Virus record (IMG/VR): IMGVR_UViG_3300034019_000158 | Span: 1-30,837 of that record | Length of the DNA: 30,837 nt | Direction: 5' to 3' (one strand) | From: a virus | Shown: piece after piece, positions 5,071 through 12,189 of the stretch | How the letters are laid out: each line of letters opens with the position of its first letter | Numbering within the stretch: the first letter of the stretch is position 1 | Translations under genes and position numbers: made by a program | Notes under the pieces: generated by a model | What the model was told of the DNA's origin: nothing | What the model saw: only the letters and a program-made list of their open reading frames with translations | The model's database searches: none

Positions 5071-7133
5071 GCCTGCAGCAAGAATTGGCCCGCCTGCCCG
5101 ACGACTGGGGCTATGTCGCCGTGGATGGCCAAAAGCGCCCGTATCAGCCGGCATGGCAAGACAACCCACTTAATAAGGATGCGCTGCTGGCCGAACTGAG
5201 CAGCGGTCGCGCACGTGCCATTGGCGTGTGCTGTGGCGTGCCGTCTGGTGGTCTGTTGTTTTTGGATCACGACGGCAAGTCAGCCAGCACGCTCTTGGCC
5301 GAGTGGGATCTGCCGCTGTCATCCCTGCCGCGCAGCTGGGTGGTCAAGTCAGGCCGCGATGGCCGGATGCAAATCATCTACCGCGTGCCTCAGCAGTACT
5401 GGGATGCGATCGCCACGCGCAAATACAAGACCGGCGTCATTGATGACGACGGCAAGGCCGAGCAAGTAGAGCTGCGATGGAACGGCTGCCAGTCCGTCGT
5501 AGCCGGAGCACACCCACAAACCACCGGCTACTACTGGGTGCCAGGCCATGGGCCAGGCGACCGCGACATAGCAGAAGCGCCGCTTGGATTGATTGAGCGG
5601 ATGCTCAGACCGCAGCCGCAGCCGGTACGCGCCGAGCTAGTCCAGCTGCCTGACCCGCAGGGCGATGCGGATCGCGCGCGGTCATATCTTGCCGCATTGG
5701 ATACCAGCCGCGCTGATGACTACGACGACTGGCTCGCGGTTGGTATGTCGCTTCACAGCGTCGGCGATGACAGCCTGCTCGATCAATGGGAGCAGTGGTC
5801 GGCGCAGTCCGCTAAGCACAAACCCAGCGACTGCCAACGCAAATGGCGGAGCTTTAAGAAATCCGGCATCACGCTCGGCACCCTTGGCGACATGGCCAAG
5901 AAAGACGGCTGGCGTAGCGCTAGCCCAGTGCGGCGCGAGGTTGGCGGCCGCACCGCTGACCCGGAGCCGCAGTCTGGCGGTCGTGCGCCAGTAGGGGGGA
6001 AGCCAGAGAAGCTGGAGGCCGCCGAGCTGCTGGAGTACCTGCGTCGCAATGCCGGTGACATCAGGCTCAACATCTTTACCCAGCAGATCGAGGTCGATAA
6101 CCAAGTGATCGAAGGCGTCGACCGCTATTACCTCAAGTTGGCAGAGCAGGGCTACAAGGTCGGCAAGGAGCTTGCCATTGATTGCTTGGTCCAAGTGGCA
6201 AGCGAGAAGCCATACGACCCGGTGCGCCTTTACCTAGAGCATTGCGCCGACCACGTTGCACCGACCTACATCGACAGGCTGGCCACCGCTTACCTGCGGC
6301 CGTGTGATGCCGCGCTGCCAGAGCCGACCATCTATGACGAGATGCTCAAGCGCACGCTAATCGGTGCTGTGGCGCGTGCCTTCAACCCTGGCTGCAAGCA
6401 CGACACCGCCTGCGTATTGATGGGCGATCAAGGTGCCTACAAGTCCAGCTTCTGGGGTTGCCTAGGTGGCCCGTTCTTCTCAGATGCGTTAGGCGACATC
6501 AGCACAAAAGACGACGTGATGGTACTCCATCGGTCGTGGATGATGGAATGGGCGGAGCTTGACCACATCACAGGTAGGCGTCATGCCGGACAGGTAAAAG
6601 CCTTTCTTTCGCAGGCTATTGATCTAATGCGCGTGCCCTATGGCAAGGAAGTTGAGTCATTCCCAAGGCGTGGCATCATCGTTGGCACAACTAACAAAAC
6701 CACTGGGTTTCTAGTGGATGAAACTGGCAACCGCCGCTTCTGGGTCATCCCGACCACTAAGACGCAGCAGGACCAGATTGATACCGCTTCACTGATGCTT
6801 GAACGCGATGCGATTTGGTCCGCCGTTGTACATGCCTACAGGGCAGGTGAGACTAACCGGCTACCTGTTGAGATGGAAGTCAAGGTGACCGAAGAGAATG
6901 ATAACTACGTGATTGACTCGCCATGGCGTAGTGCCATTGAGGAATATCTTGCCCGCAGGCGTTCTACTGATGTGCTCACGATTGAGGACGTTCTTACTCA
7001 CGGAATCAAAAAACCACTGGAGCGCCAAAACCGATCGGATCAGATGCAGGTGGCTGCGATTCTCAAGGATCTCGGGTTGGTCCGCAGACGAGAGGCGACA
7101 GGCAAGAGACGCTGGCACTACGCCCCGTCCTAA
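5067..7133 (+). CDS. Primase-polymerase / VapE-type ATPase fusion, 688 aa
   Basis: This is a replication initiator and primase-helicase. Residues 1-165 are a bifunctional primase-polymerase domain with the metal-binding LLFLDHDGK (Asp67, Asp69), then SGRDGRMQIIY and VELRWNGCQSVVAGAHP. Residues about 200-282 are a PriCT-type helical domain (YDDWLAVGMSLHS ... WRSFKKSG). A basic linker leads to a VirE/VapE-type P-loop ATPase with Walker A GDQGAYKSS (453-461), Walker B-like WMMEWAEL (491-498), GTTNK (540-544) and an Arg finger in GNRRFW (554-559). The GTG start overlaps the RHH stop. The order prim-pol, PriCT, ATPase is typical of phage and satellite replication proteins. The gene is followed directly by an origin-like repeat region. 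Confidence 0.92.
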   Translation: MSLQQELARLPDDWGYVAVDGQKRPYQPAWQDNPLNKDALLAELSSGRARAIGVCCGVPSGGLLFLDHDGKSASTLLAEWDLPLSSLPRSWVVKSGRDGRMQIIYRVPQQYWDAIATRKYKTGVIDDDGKAEQVELRWNGCQSVVAGAHPQTTGYYWVPGHGPGDRDIAEAPLGLIERMLRPQPQPVRAELVQLPDPQGDADRARSYLAALDTSRADDYDDWLAVGMSLHSVGDDSLLDQWEQWSAQSAKHKPSDCQRKWRSFKKSGITLGTLGDMAKKDGWRSASPVRREVGGRTADPEPQSGGRAPVGGKPEKLEAAELLEYLRRNAGDIRLNIFTQQIEVDNQVIEGVDRYYLKLAEQGYKVGKELAIDCLVQVASEKPYDPVRLYLEHCADHVAPTYIDRLATAYLRPCDAALPEPTIYDEMLKRTLIGAVARAFNPGCKHDTACVLMGDQGAYKSSFWGCLGGPFFSDALGDISTKDDVMVLHRSWMMEWAELDHITGRRHAGQVKAFLSQAIDLMRVPYGKEVESFPRRGIIVGTTNKTTGFLVDETGNRRFWVIPTTKTQQDQIDTASLMLERDAIWSAVVHAYRAGETNRLPVEMEVKVTEENDNYVIDSPWRSAIEEYLARRRSTDVLTIEDVLTHGIKKPLERQNRSDQMQVAAILKDLGLVRRREATGKRRWHYAPS

Positions 7134-7346
7134 GTGGGTGCGGACGGCGAGATCCATTGCTGTGACTGGGTTTTGAGCCGTCCTATCCCCGTCTGGTCCT
7201 ACATAGGGTTTAAGAGTTTCCTAATCCCCCTCCCCCTCCCCCTCTTTATCCCATTTTATTAAGAGGTTAGGACGGTAGGACGGTAGGACAAGACCAGTGG
7301 CCGCAAGGCGTCTCACCGTCCGAACCCCGCAAACTGCGTTAGGACG
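7127..7346. repeat. Candidate replication origin or RHH site: seven GTCCTA/TAGGAC boxes around a C5T tract
   Basis: GTCCTA occurs at 7127, 7180 and 7196. Its inverse TAGGAC occurs at 7268, 7276, 7284 and 7340, the middle three with an exact 8-bp period (TAGGACGG). Box pairs are placed almost symmetrically around about 7235, inside three CCCCCT units (7225-7243). An A+T-rich stretch (tttatcccattttattaa) follows. The first box includes the primase stop codon. The layout is what would be expected of iterons flanking an unwinding element. It would equally suit cooperative RHH binding, since RHH regulators are known to bind short direct and inverted heptad-like repeats. Confidence 0.6.
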
Positions 7347-7386
7347 CCGCTTTTTGCCTATGCTCCGCCTCGATTGGAACCACTGA

Positions 7387-7668
7387 ATGCCCGAAATCAA
7401 GATCAATGTCACCGCTGACGACCTGGCGCGGTTGAACGCTGAAGCAGCAGCGCATGGCATCCCGCGCGCGCATCTGATCCGGCAGCGCGCTTTGAGCGGT
7501 GGGGGTGTTGCAGGATTGACCACGGCGGCTTACCATGCGCTGGTGGCGGACGCCTGCGCCTTCATGCGTGGTGACCTGAACCGCCGACACGTTGAAACTC
7601 TCGTTGCATATGTCATCGCTCATTCACATTCCAGCCAAGCAGCAGCCGGTGATCAATCGGCTGCATGA
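7387..7668 (+). CDS. Ribbon-helix-helix-like protein with helical tail, 93 aa
   Basis: The N-terminus EIKINVTADDLARLNAEAAA, followed by GIPRAHLIRQRAL (residues 2-38), has the strand-helix-helix pattern of RHH proteins, similar to plasmid MobC-like and CopG-like proteins. The rest (40-93) is a helical Ala-rich tail with a predicted amphipathic segment (YHALVADACAFMRGD). The ATG at 7387 has GGAA nearby. The gene lies directly downstream of the seven-box repeat region and upstream of the sliding clamp, so it is a good candidate for the protein that binds those boxes, either as a repressor or as an origin or partition factor. This assignment is inferred from position. Confidence 0.7.
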   Translation: MPEIKINVTADDLARLNAEAAAHGIPRAHLIRQRALSGGGVAGLTTAAYHALVADACAFMRGDLNRRHVETLVAYVIAHSHSSQAAAGDQSAA

Positions 7669-7672
7669 GACC

Positions 7673-7819
7673 ATGACCCAGGCAGTGGCGTATGCCGCAG
7701 CCATTGCCGACAACGCCATTGATGACGGCGTACCGCTACCCATGGAACTTGTGGATAGCTTCGCCGCTGATTACGAACGCATCATCACCAGCCTCGTCAC
7801 TGCCGCCACCGTCAAATGA
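7673..7819 (+). CDS. Small helical protein before the clamp gene, 48 aa
   Basis: The ATG at 7673 starts 5 bases after the previous stop and gives MTQAVAYAAAIADNAIDDGV, a helical acidic protein. An upstream in-frame ATG at 7610 would give 69 residues but overlap the RHH gene by 59 bases. Neither start has a strong SD. The stop overlaps the ATG of the clamp gene (ATGA), which supports translation of this frame. No family is recognised. The protein is probably made in fixed ratio with the clamp, but no function can be named. Confidence 0.5.
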   Translation: MTQAVAYAAAIADNAIDDGVPLPMELVDSFAADYERIITSLVTAATVK

Positions 7820-8856
7820 AAGCTGTTACCTGCCAAGCCGATCTCGATCACGCGCTGCGCACCATTGCGCCAGCCGTTGGCCACCGCAGCAGCCATCCGA
7901 TCCTTGATTGCTGCCTGATCCAAGCCGCTGGTGGCGCCATGACCGTCACCGGCTTCAACCTTGACCTCGGCATTACCGTCACCATCCCATCCGCAGTGGA
8001 GACCGATGGCGCTGTAGCGCTGCCGTATCGGCTGCTGGCTGGCCTTGTGAGCCGCTTTGACGGCGATGAGGCTCTGACCCTCGCAGATGGCGCTCTGACC
8101 GCCTCTGCGGGCTCCTACGGGCTTGCGGAGGCTGATGCGGCGGATTACCCCGCGCTGCCGGTTGTGGACGCTGCTACGAGCGAGCTGCACCTATCCGCCG
8201 GCATCCGCGCTTGCATGGCAGCTGCCAGCACCGACGCCAGCAAGCAGATGCTCCAAGGTATCCACCTCGGCAATGGCCACATGGAGGCCACTGACGGGCA
8301 TCGCCTGATGCGTTATGCCATTGACCTGCCAGATGGCCTAGACCTCGTGCTACCAGCCAGCACCATGCGCCTGCTGCAGGATCGCGTGGTCACCATCGCC
8401 GTTGCCAAAGGGCAAGCCGTGATCGACGCAGGCGACGGAGTCATGGTGTACTCGCGCATCATGGATGGCACCTACCCGGACGTGGCCAAGCTGGTACCCG
8501 CTGAGTTCAAAAGCACCATCACCGCCGACCGTCGCCGCTTGACTCGTGCCTTAGAGCGTGTCGCCATCATTGCCGATGCGCACAACTCCATTGTCAAGAT
8601 CGAGGCAGTAGGTGGCACCATTGCCATCACTGCTGAATCAGACGCCAACAACGGCAAGGAGCTGCTCAAGGTGGAAGGCACCGCCAATGGTGCATGGGCG
8701 TTCAACGTCCACTACCTGCTAGATGGCATCAAGGCGTTCAAGCCTGCAGAAGCCATCACGCTGCACGCCAATACGGCAACCACACCCGTGGTACTGACAC
8801 CTAGTGGCGTGGACGGTGTAACGTATCTTGTAATGCCTGTGCAAATTAAGGGCTAA
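7816..8856 (+). CDS. dnaN: DnaN-type DNA polymerase sliding clamp, 346 aa
   Basis: This is a beta-clamp processivity factor that forms a ring around DNA. The length (346 aa) fits the three-domain bacterial family, at the short end. Visible family features are the N-terminal RTIAPAVGHRSSHPILDCCLI, the domain-2 segment GIHLGNGHMEATDGHRLM (about 147-164), MDGTYPDV (about 217-224), and the C-terminal YLVMPVQIKG, which matches the canonical YLVMP(V/M)R end that forms part of the partner-binding pocket. The ATG overlaps the upstream stop. No polymerase or clamp loader is seen in the window. The phage clamp may recruit host DNA polymerase III or serve the prim-pol domain of the gene at 5067. The symbol is by family resemblance. 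Confidence 0.93.
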   Translation: MKAVTCQADLDHALRTIAPAVGHRSSHPILDCCLIQAAGGAMTVTGFNLDLGITVTIPSAVETDGAVALPYRLLAGLVSRFDGDEALTLADGALTASAGSYGLAEADAADYPALPVVDAATSELHLSAGIRACMAAASTDASKQMLQGIHLGNGHMEATDGHRLMRYAIDLPDGLDLVLPASTMRLLQDRVVTIAVAKGQAVIDAGDGVMVYSRIMDGTYPDVAKLVPAEFKSTITADRRRLTRALERVAIIADAHNSIVKIEAVGGTIAITAESDANNGKELLKVEGTANGAWAFNVHYLLDGIKAFKPAEAITLHANTATTPVVLTPSGVDGVTYLVMPVQIKG

Positions 8857-8859
8857 ACG

Positions 8860-9183
8860 GTGGCTAAAAAGTGCACCAACTCCGAATCAGATCAGCGGGT
8901 AAACACCGTTTATGATCTGCTTTTGCGTGCACACAGTAGGACGCAAATTATACGATTTGCGTCGGAAACATGGGATGTAGGCGAGCGTCAGGCAGAGATT
9001 TACATGTCTCGCGCTCGCCAGCTCATGGCATTGGATGCAGAGCTAGAGCGGCCGCAGTGGCTTGCTGCTGCTGTCGCTCGCTTGCAGGATTACGAACGCG
9101 AAGCACGCGCTAAGGGGAACCTCAGCATTGCAATCAAAGCGCTAGAAGATCAAGCCAAGTTGCTGCGGTTTGAGATCTCGTAG
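8860..9183 (+). CDS. Putative terminase small subunit, 107 aa
   Basis: The start is GTG (8860). The N-terminal half is a helix-turn-helix-like region (VNTVYDLLLRAHSRTQIIRFASETWDVGERQAEIYMSRARQL, about 13-55). The C-terminal half is two long helices (LERPQWLAAAVARLQDYEREARAKGNLSIAIKALEDQAKLLRF) suited to oligomerisation. This two-part layout and the position at the head of the packaging genes fit a TerS that binds the pac/cos site. The large subunit does not follow directly: three other genes intervene. Without a similarity search the call rests on architecture and order. Confidence 0.7.
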   Translation: MAKKCTNSESDQRVNTVYDLLLRAHSRTQIIRFASETWDVGERQAEIYMSRARQLMALDAELERPQWLAAAVARLQDYEREARAKGNLSIAIKALEDQAKLLRFEIS

Positions 9184-9207
9184 ACTGGCGCATGAGTCGA
9201 TAGAGCC

Positions 9208-10182
9208 ATGGCGCGCCGTTACGCACGGGACAACAGGGGTAGGTTTTCCAGCACTGGGGCAACTGCTCGTGGCGGCAGGCTGGCAACCGCCAGTGGTAAC
9301 AAGCGGGCAACGCAAACCAGCAAGCTCACCAAACGTGCAACCCCAAGTGGCGCCATCCGCAAGACGGATGTGATCACTGCACGGGTGCAGAACGCCATCA
9401 GCAAGAACGTTCAGCAAAAGAATCCCAAGGCCGGTGAAGGCCCTGCGGCACGGGTCGCACGCGCAGAGCGCCGAATCTCTGCTCGTCAAAGCAGGCCAGG
9501 CACAACGGCACCCAAGCCTGCTGCGAAACTTCCAAGAGAAGCACGTCTCCAAAGGGCAGCTGATACGGCAACTCGTATTGCAAAAGCAAGACGCGAAAAA
9601 GCCGATACCGCAGCGGCCACATTCGCTGATCGAAGGAGAATTTCAAGTCGCGTTTCATCTGAAGGCAGATCGGCCGCATTTGCCAAAGAAAACGTAGCAG
9701 GCAAGCAGTCAGCTCAAGCACTACGTTCATTTCTCCGCGCAGATGCACGCGTCAGTAATCTGCGGCAAACCATGGGCGCAGCGGCAACAGCAAAACCTGC
9801 TGCATCCAAGCCTGCTGCAAAGCCCGCAACGCGTAAAGTTGATTTAAGCGCAAGTGCCTTTTCGCGCCGCGCCGAAGTGGCGGAAGTCCGAGCAAACTTT
9901 GCAGGCAGTGCCGTACGCGGCTTGGATCGCGCCAACCCAAGCAATCGCAAAGCTTTTGCCAAGGCAGATGCTTTGCAAGCCGCTTCTGATAGGTATTCTT
10001 CGATTGTGCGTAAAAGTCGAGGCGGAGAGCTTACCGCGGCTCAAGTGTTTCAAGGCATGAACACAAAACGAAGCACTGTGCCAACACGCAGCGAAAAAGC
10101 AGCCAAAACAAGGGCAGATAAGAAATTGAAAGCACTTGAAGCAAACATCAAGGCAGCAGAAAGAGCACGCCGAATGGGGTAG
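9208..10182 (+). CDS. Large, very basic, low-complexity protein, 324 aa
   Basis: The protein opens MARRYARDNRGRFSSTG and is dominated by Ala, Lys, Arg, Thr and Ser with almost no aromatic residues. It includes a Lys-Pro-Ala repeat region (AAKPAASKPAAKPAT, about 190-210), so most of it should be disordered or helical and bind nucleic acid. The N-terminal R-D-x-R-G-R-F motif recurs in the 166-aa protein at 15555-16055, suggesting paralogy or a shared targeting tag. It lies between TerS and TerL. Possible roles are a DNA-condensing virion protein packaged with the genome or a packaging cofactor; neither can be shown from sequence. The frame is open throughout, with consistent composition. Confidence 0.65.
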   Translation: MARRYARDNRGRFSSTGATARGGRLATASGNKRATQTSKLTKRATPSGAIRKTDVITARVQNAISKNVQQKNPKAGEGPAARVARAERRISARQSRPGTTAPKPAAKLPREARLQRAADTATRIAKARREKADTAAATFADRRRISSRVSSEGRSAAFAKENVAGKQSAQALRSFLRADARVSNLRQTMGAAATAKPAASKPAAKPATRKVDLSASAFSRRAEVAEVRANFAGSAVRGLDRANPSNRKAFAKADALQAASDRYSSIVRKSRGGELTAAQVFQGMNTKRSTVPTRSEKAAKTRADKKLKALEANIKAAERARRMG

Positions 10183-10207
10183 ACTCACGCCGTCCCTAGC
10201 CCCAGTT

Positions 10208-10357
10208 ATGGAAACATTCCTGCTTGGCCTAGACGCTCTCATCGAAGAGCACAGCGACCTGACGGTCATTGAGTTACTTGGTGCGCTTCAATTCACCCAA
10301 CAGCGCTTAGCTGTCGACATGCTCCTTAATGATGAAGAAGACGATGCAGAAGCCTGA
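10208..10357 (+). CDS. Small acidic protein, 49 aa
   Basis: The chosen ATG (10208) gives METFLLGLDALIEEHSDLTV, then a helix, and ends in an acidic tail (NDEEDDAEA). An upstream TTG at 10136 would overlap the basic-protein gene by 47 bases and is less likely. The protein has two predicted amphipathic helices and no catalytic motif. It lies between the large basic protein and the tiny gene before TerL. Its acidic tail could pair with the basic protein upstream, which is speculation. The family is not recognised. Confidence 0.5.
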   Translation: METFLLGLDALIEEHSDLTVIELLGALQFTQQRLAVDMLLNDEEDDAEA

Positions 10358-10472
10358 AGCCACCGCCGTAGGTCGCCTGCTCAAGCCCAAGGGCAATGAG
10401 CCCCGCATTTACAAGGTGATTGCAGTCAAGCCTGATGGCACCGTGAAGACTGTCATCAGCGAGCCCGCGTGA
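10344..10472 (+). CDS. Tiny protein directly upstream of TerL, 42 aa
   Basis: This short frame reads MQKPEATAVGRLLKPKGNEP, then IYKVIAVKPDGTVKTVISEPA. The second half looks like a beta-hairpin of three strands. An in-frame ATG at 10332 would give 46 residues. The 10344 start has a purine-rich GAAGAAG upstream and overlaps the previous gene by 14 bases. The stop (10470-10472) overlaps the GTG of the large terminase, so it is positioned for coupled translation. The function is unknown. Confidence 0.6.
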   Translation: MQKPEATAVGRLLKPKGNEPRIYKVIAVKPDGTVKTVISEPA

Positions 10473-11818
10473 GCTTGCTCGCCGGCATCTGCCAACCCGG
10501 CAGCTTGCTTGGGTTTATGGATGTTGCAACGCAAGAGGACACGGGCGATCTGCTGCAACGCATCCGCGCTGACCTGCACCCTGGGCAGCTTGCGTTTGTG
10601 GATGACAGCGACACGCAGATCATTGGCATTTCAGCCGGTTATGGCGCCGGCAAGACACGCGCGCTGTGCGCTAAGGCGGTGATGCTGGCCGCGGCCAATC
10701 AAGGCTTTATTGGCGCAGTGATGGAGCCGACCGGGATCCTGGTGCGCGACATCTGGGTGCAAGACTTCGATGATTTCCTAGAGGCGTATGAGATCCCCTA
10801 CACCTTTAGGGCTAGCCCGTTGCCTGAATACATGCTGCACCTGCCGGGCGGCGACACCAAGATCCTGTGCCGCAGCTTTGAGAACTGGAGCCGCATCATC
10901 GGCTTGAACCTTGCATGGGTGCTGGCCGATGAGATCGACACAGTGACGCCATCTATTGCCAACAAGGCATTTCCCAAGATCCTTGGCCGCTTGCGGTCGG
11001 GCAACGTGCGGCAGTTTGGCGCTGCATCCACGCCAGAAGGGTTCCGCTGGATGTGGAACACATTCGGCAGTGAGGATGCTAAGGGTCGCGCCGATCGCAA
11101 GCTGATCAAGATGCGGTCAGCAGATAACCCACACCTGCCGCCGGACTTTATCGAGCGGCTAGAGGCCAACTACGACCCAAACCTGCTGCGGGCCTACCTA
11201 GACGGTGAGTTCGTTAACCTCACCACTGGAACCATCTACGACCGCTTCAGCCGCAACAAGCACGTGGTGGTTGAGCTGCCAGACCTAAACCGCGAGCCGC
11301 TGCGCATTGGCGTTGATTTCAACGTTGGCAACATGTCTGCAGTGATCGGCATCCGCACTGGCAGCAGCCTGCTACTGATTGATGAGATCAGCGGCGCCCA
11401 TGACACCGACGCATTGGCGCAAGAGATCCAAGCGCGTTACCCGCAGCGGCGTATCTACATCTACCCAGATGCCAGCGGCGGCAACCGCAGCACCAACGCA
11501 AGCCAGACCGATATCCAGATCCTGGAGTCCTACGGCATGTCAAACCAGTCACCACGCGCAAATCCTCCCGTCCGTGATCGCGTGGCTGCTGTTCAGGCTT
11601 TGCTGGAAAACGGCAAGGGCCAGGTCAGACTCACCATCCACCAGCGCTGCAAGCGACTGATCGAATGCCTAGAGCTGCAGTGCTACACCGACAAGGGCGA
11701 TCCCGATAAGGATGCCGGCCATGATCACATGAACGACGCGCTCGGCTACTTGGTCTGGCGTGAGTTCAACCCATTGCACGCAGGTGCTGGGCGATCTACA
11801 GGCATCAGGCTATATTGA
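10469..11818 (+). CDS. Terminase large subunit, 449 aa
   Basis: This is the DNA-packaging motor and headful or site-specific nuclease that docks on the portal. The ATPase domain has Walker A SAGYGAGKT (55-63), Walker B VLADEID (151-157), and a coupling-motif-like AASTPEG (185-191). The RNase H-like nuclease domain has GVDFNVGN with Asp283, IYPDASG with Asp334, and GHDHMNDALGYLVW with Asp423, giving the expected three acidic residues. The length is typical. The GTG start overlaps the upstream small gene; ATG at 10517 is an alternative that would remove 16 residues. Confidence 0.96.
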   Translation: MSLLAGICQPGSLLGFMDVATQEDTGDLLQRIRADLHPGQLAFVDDSDTQIIGISAGYGAGKTRALCAKAVMLAAANQGFIGAVMEPTGILVRDIWVQDFDDFLEAYEIPYTFRASPLPEYMLHLPGGDTKILCRSFENWSRIIGLNLAWVLADEIDTVTPSIANKAFPKILGRLRSGNVRQFGAASTPEGFRWMWNTFGSEDAKGRADRKLIKMRSADNPHLPPDFIERLEANYDPNLLRAYLDGEFVNLTTGTIYDRFSRNKHVVVELPDLNREPLRIGVDFNVGNMSAVIGIRTGSSLLLIDEISGAHDTDALAQEIQARYPQRRIYIYPDASGGNRSTNASQTDIQILESYGMSNQSPRANPPVRDRVAAVQALLENGKGQVRLTIHQRCKRLIECLELQCYTDKGDPDKDAGHDHMNDALGYLVWREFNPLHAGAGRSTGIRLY

Positions 11819-11842
11819 TTCCGCCAATCATTAACTCTACCC

Positions 11843-12163
11843 ATGCTCAAGGGCGTCGAACTACTCGCCAAAATCAAAGAACTGGGCAATGCGCCTAAGT
11901 CCGAACTGGTGCGCGCTTGCGGCTACGTGATTAAAGATCGTGTGGCATTCACGCAGTTCTATGAAGCGCTGCTGGAAGCCAAAGGCGTTGATCTCGGCAG
12001 CAAGACAGCAAAGCGCGGCCGCGGCCTGACCTACAAGGCCAAGGTGCAATTCAATGGCAAGCTGCAAATCGGTGATGGCTACCTGCGCGAGATGGGTTAC
12101 GAGCCCGGTGCTGAGTTTGACATCAAGATTGGCCGCAATAGCATCACGCTGATTGCTGCTTAA
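11843..12163 (+). CDS. cyAbrB-like transcription regulator, 106 aa
   Basis: Layout and sequence resemble the AbrB-like regulators special to cyanobacteria. An N-terminal helical part has LLAKIKELGNAPKSELVRACGY (about 7-28) and AFTQFYEALLEAKGVDL (35-51). A basic linker SKTAKRGRG follows. The C-terminal swapped-hairpin domain contains YKAKVQFNGKLQIGDGYL and GYEPGAEFDIKIGRNSITLI (64-104). The host proteins of this family act on nitrogen and carbon metabolism genes. A phage copy could reset host transcription, regulate the late genes around it, or compete with the host regulator. It lies alone between terminase and portal. The family call rests on recognised pattern, not on a search. Confidence 0.8.
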   Translation: MLKGVELLAKIKELGNAPKSELVRACGYVIKDRVAFTQFYEALLEAKGVDLGSKTAKRGRGLTYKAKVQFNGKLQIGDGYLREMGYEPGAEFDIKIGRNSITLIAA

Positions 12164-12189
12164 ACTGCACCTATGACTGCGGCGCTGTA

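Noticed and set aside
9434-9697. An 87-aa plus-strand frame inside the basic-protein gene
   Set aside because: It is fully contained in the 324-aa frame and its composition follows from that gene's codons. No SD.
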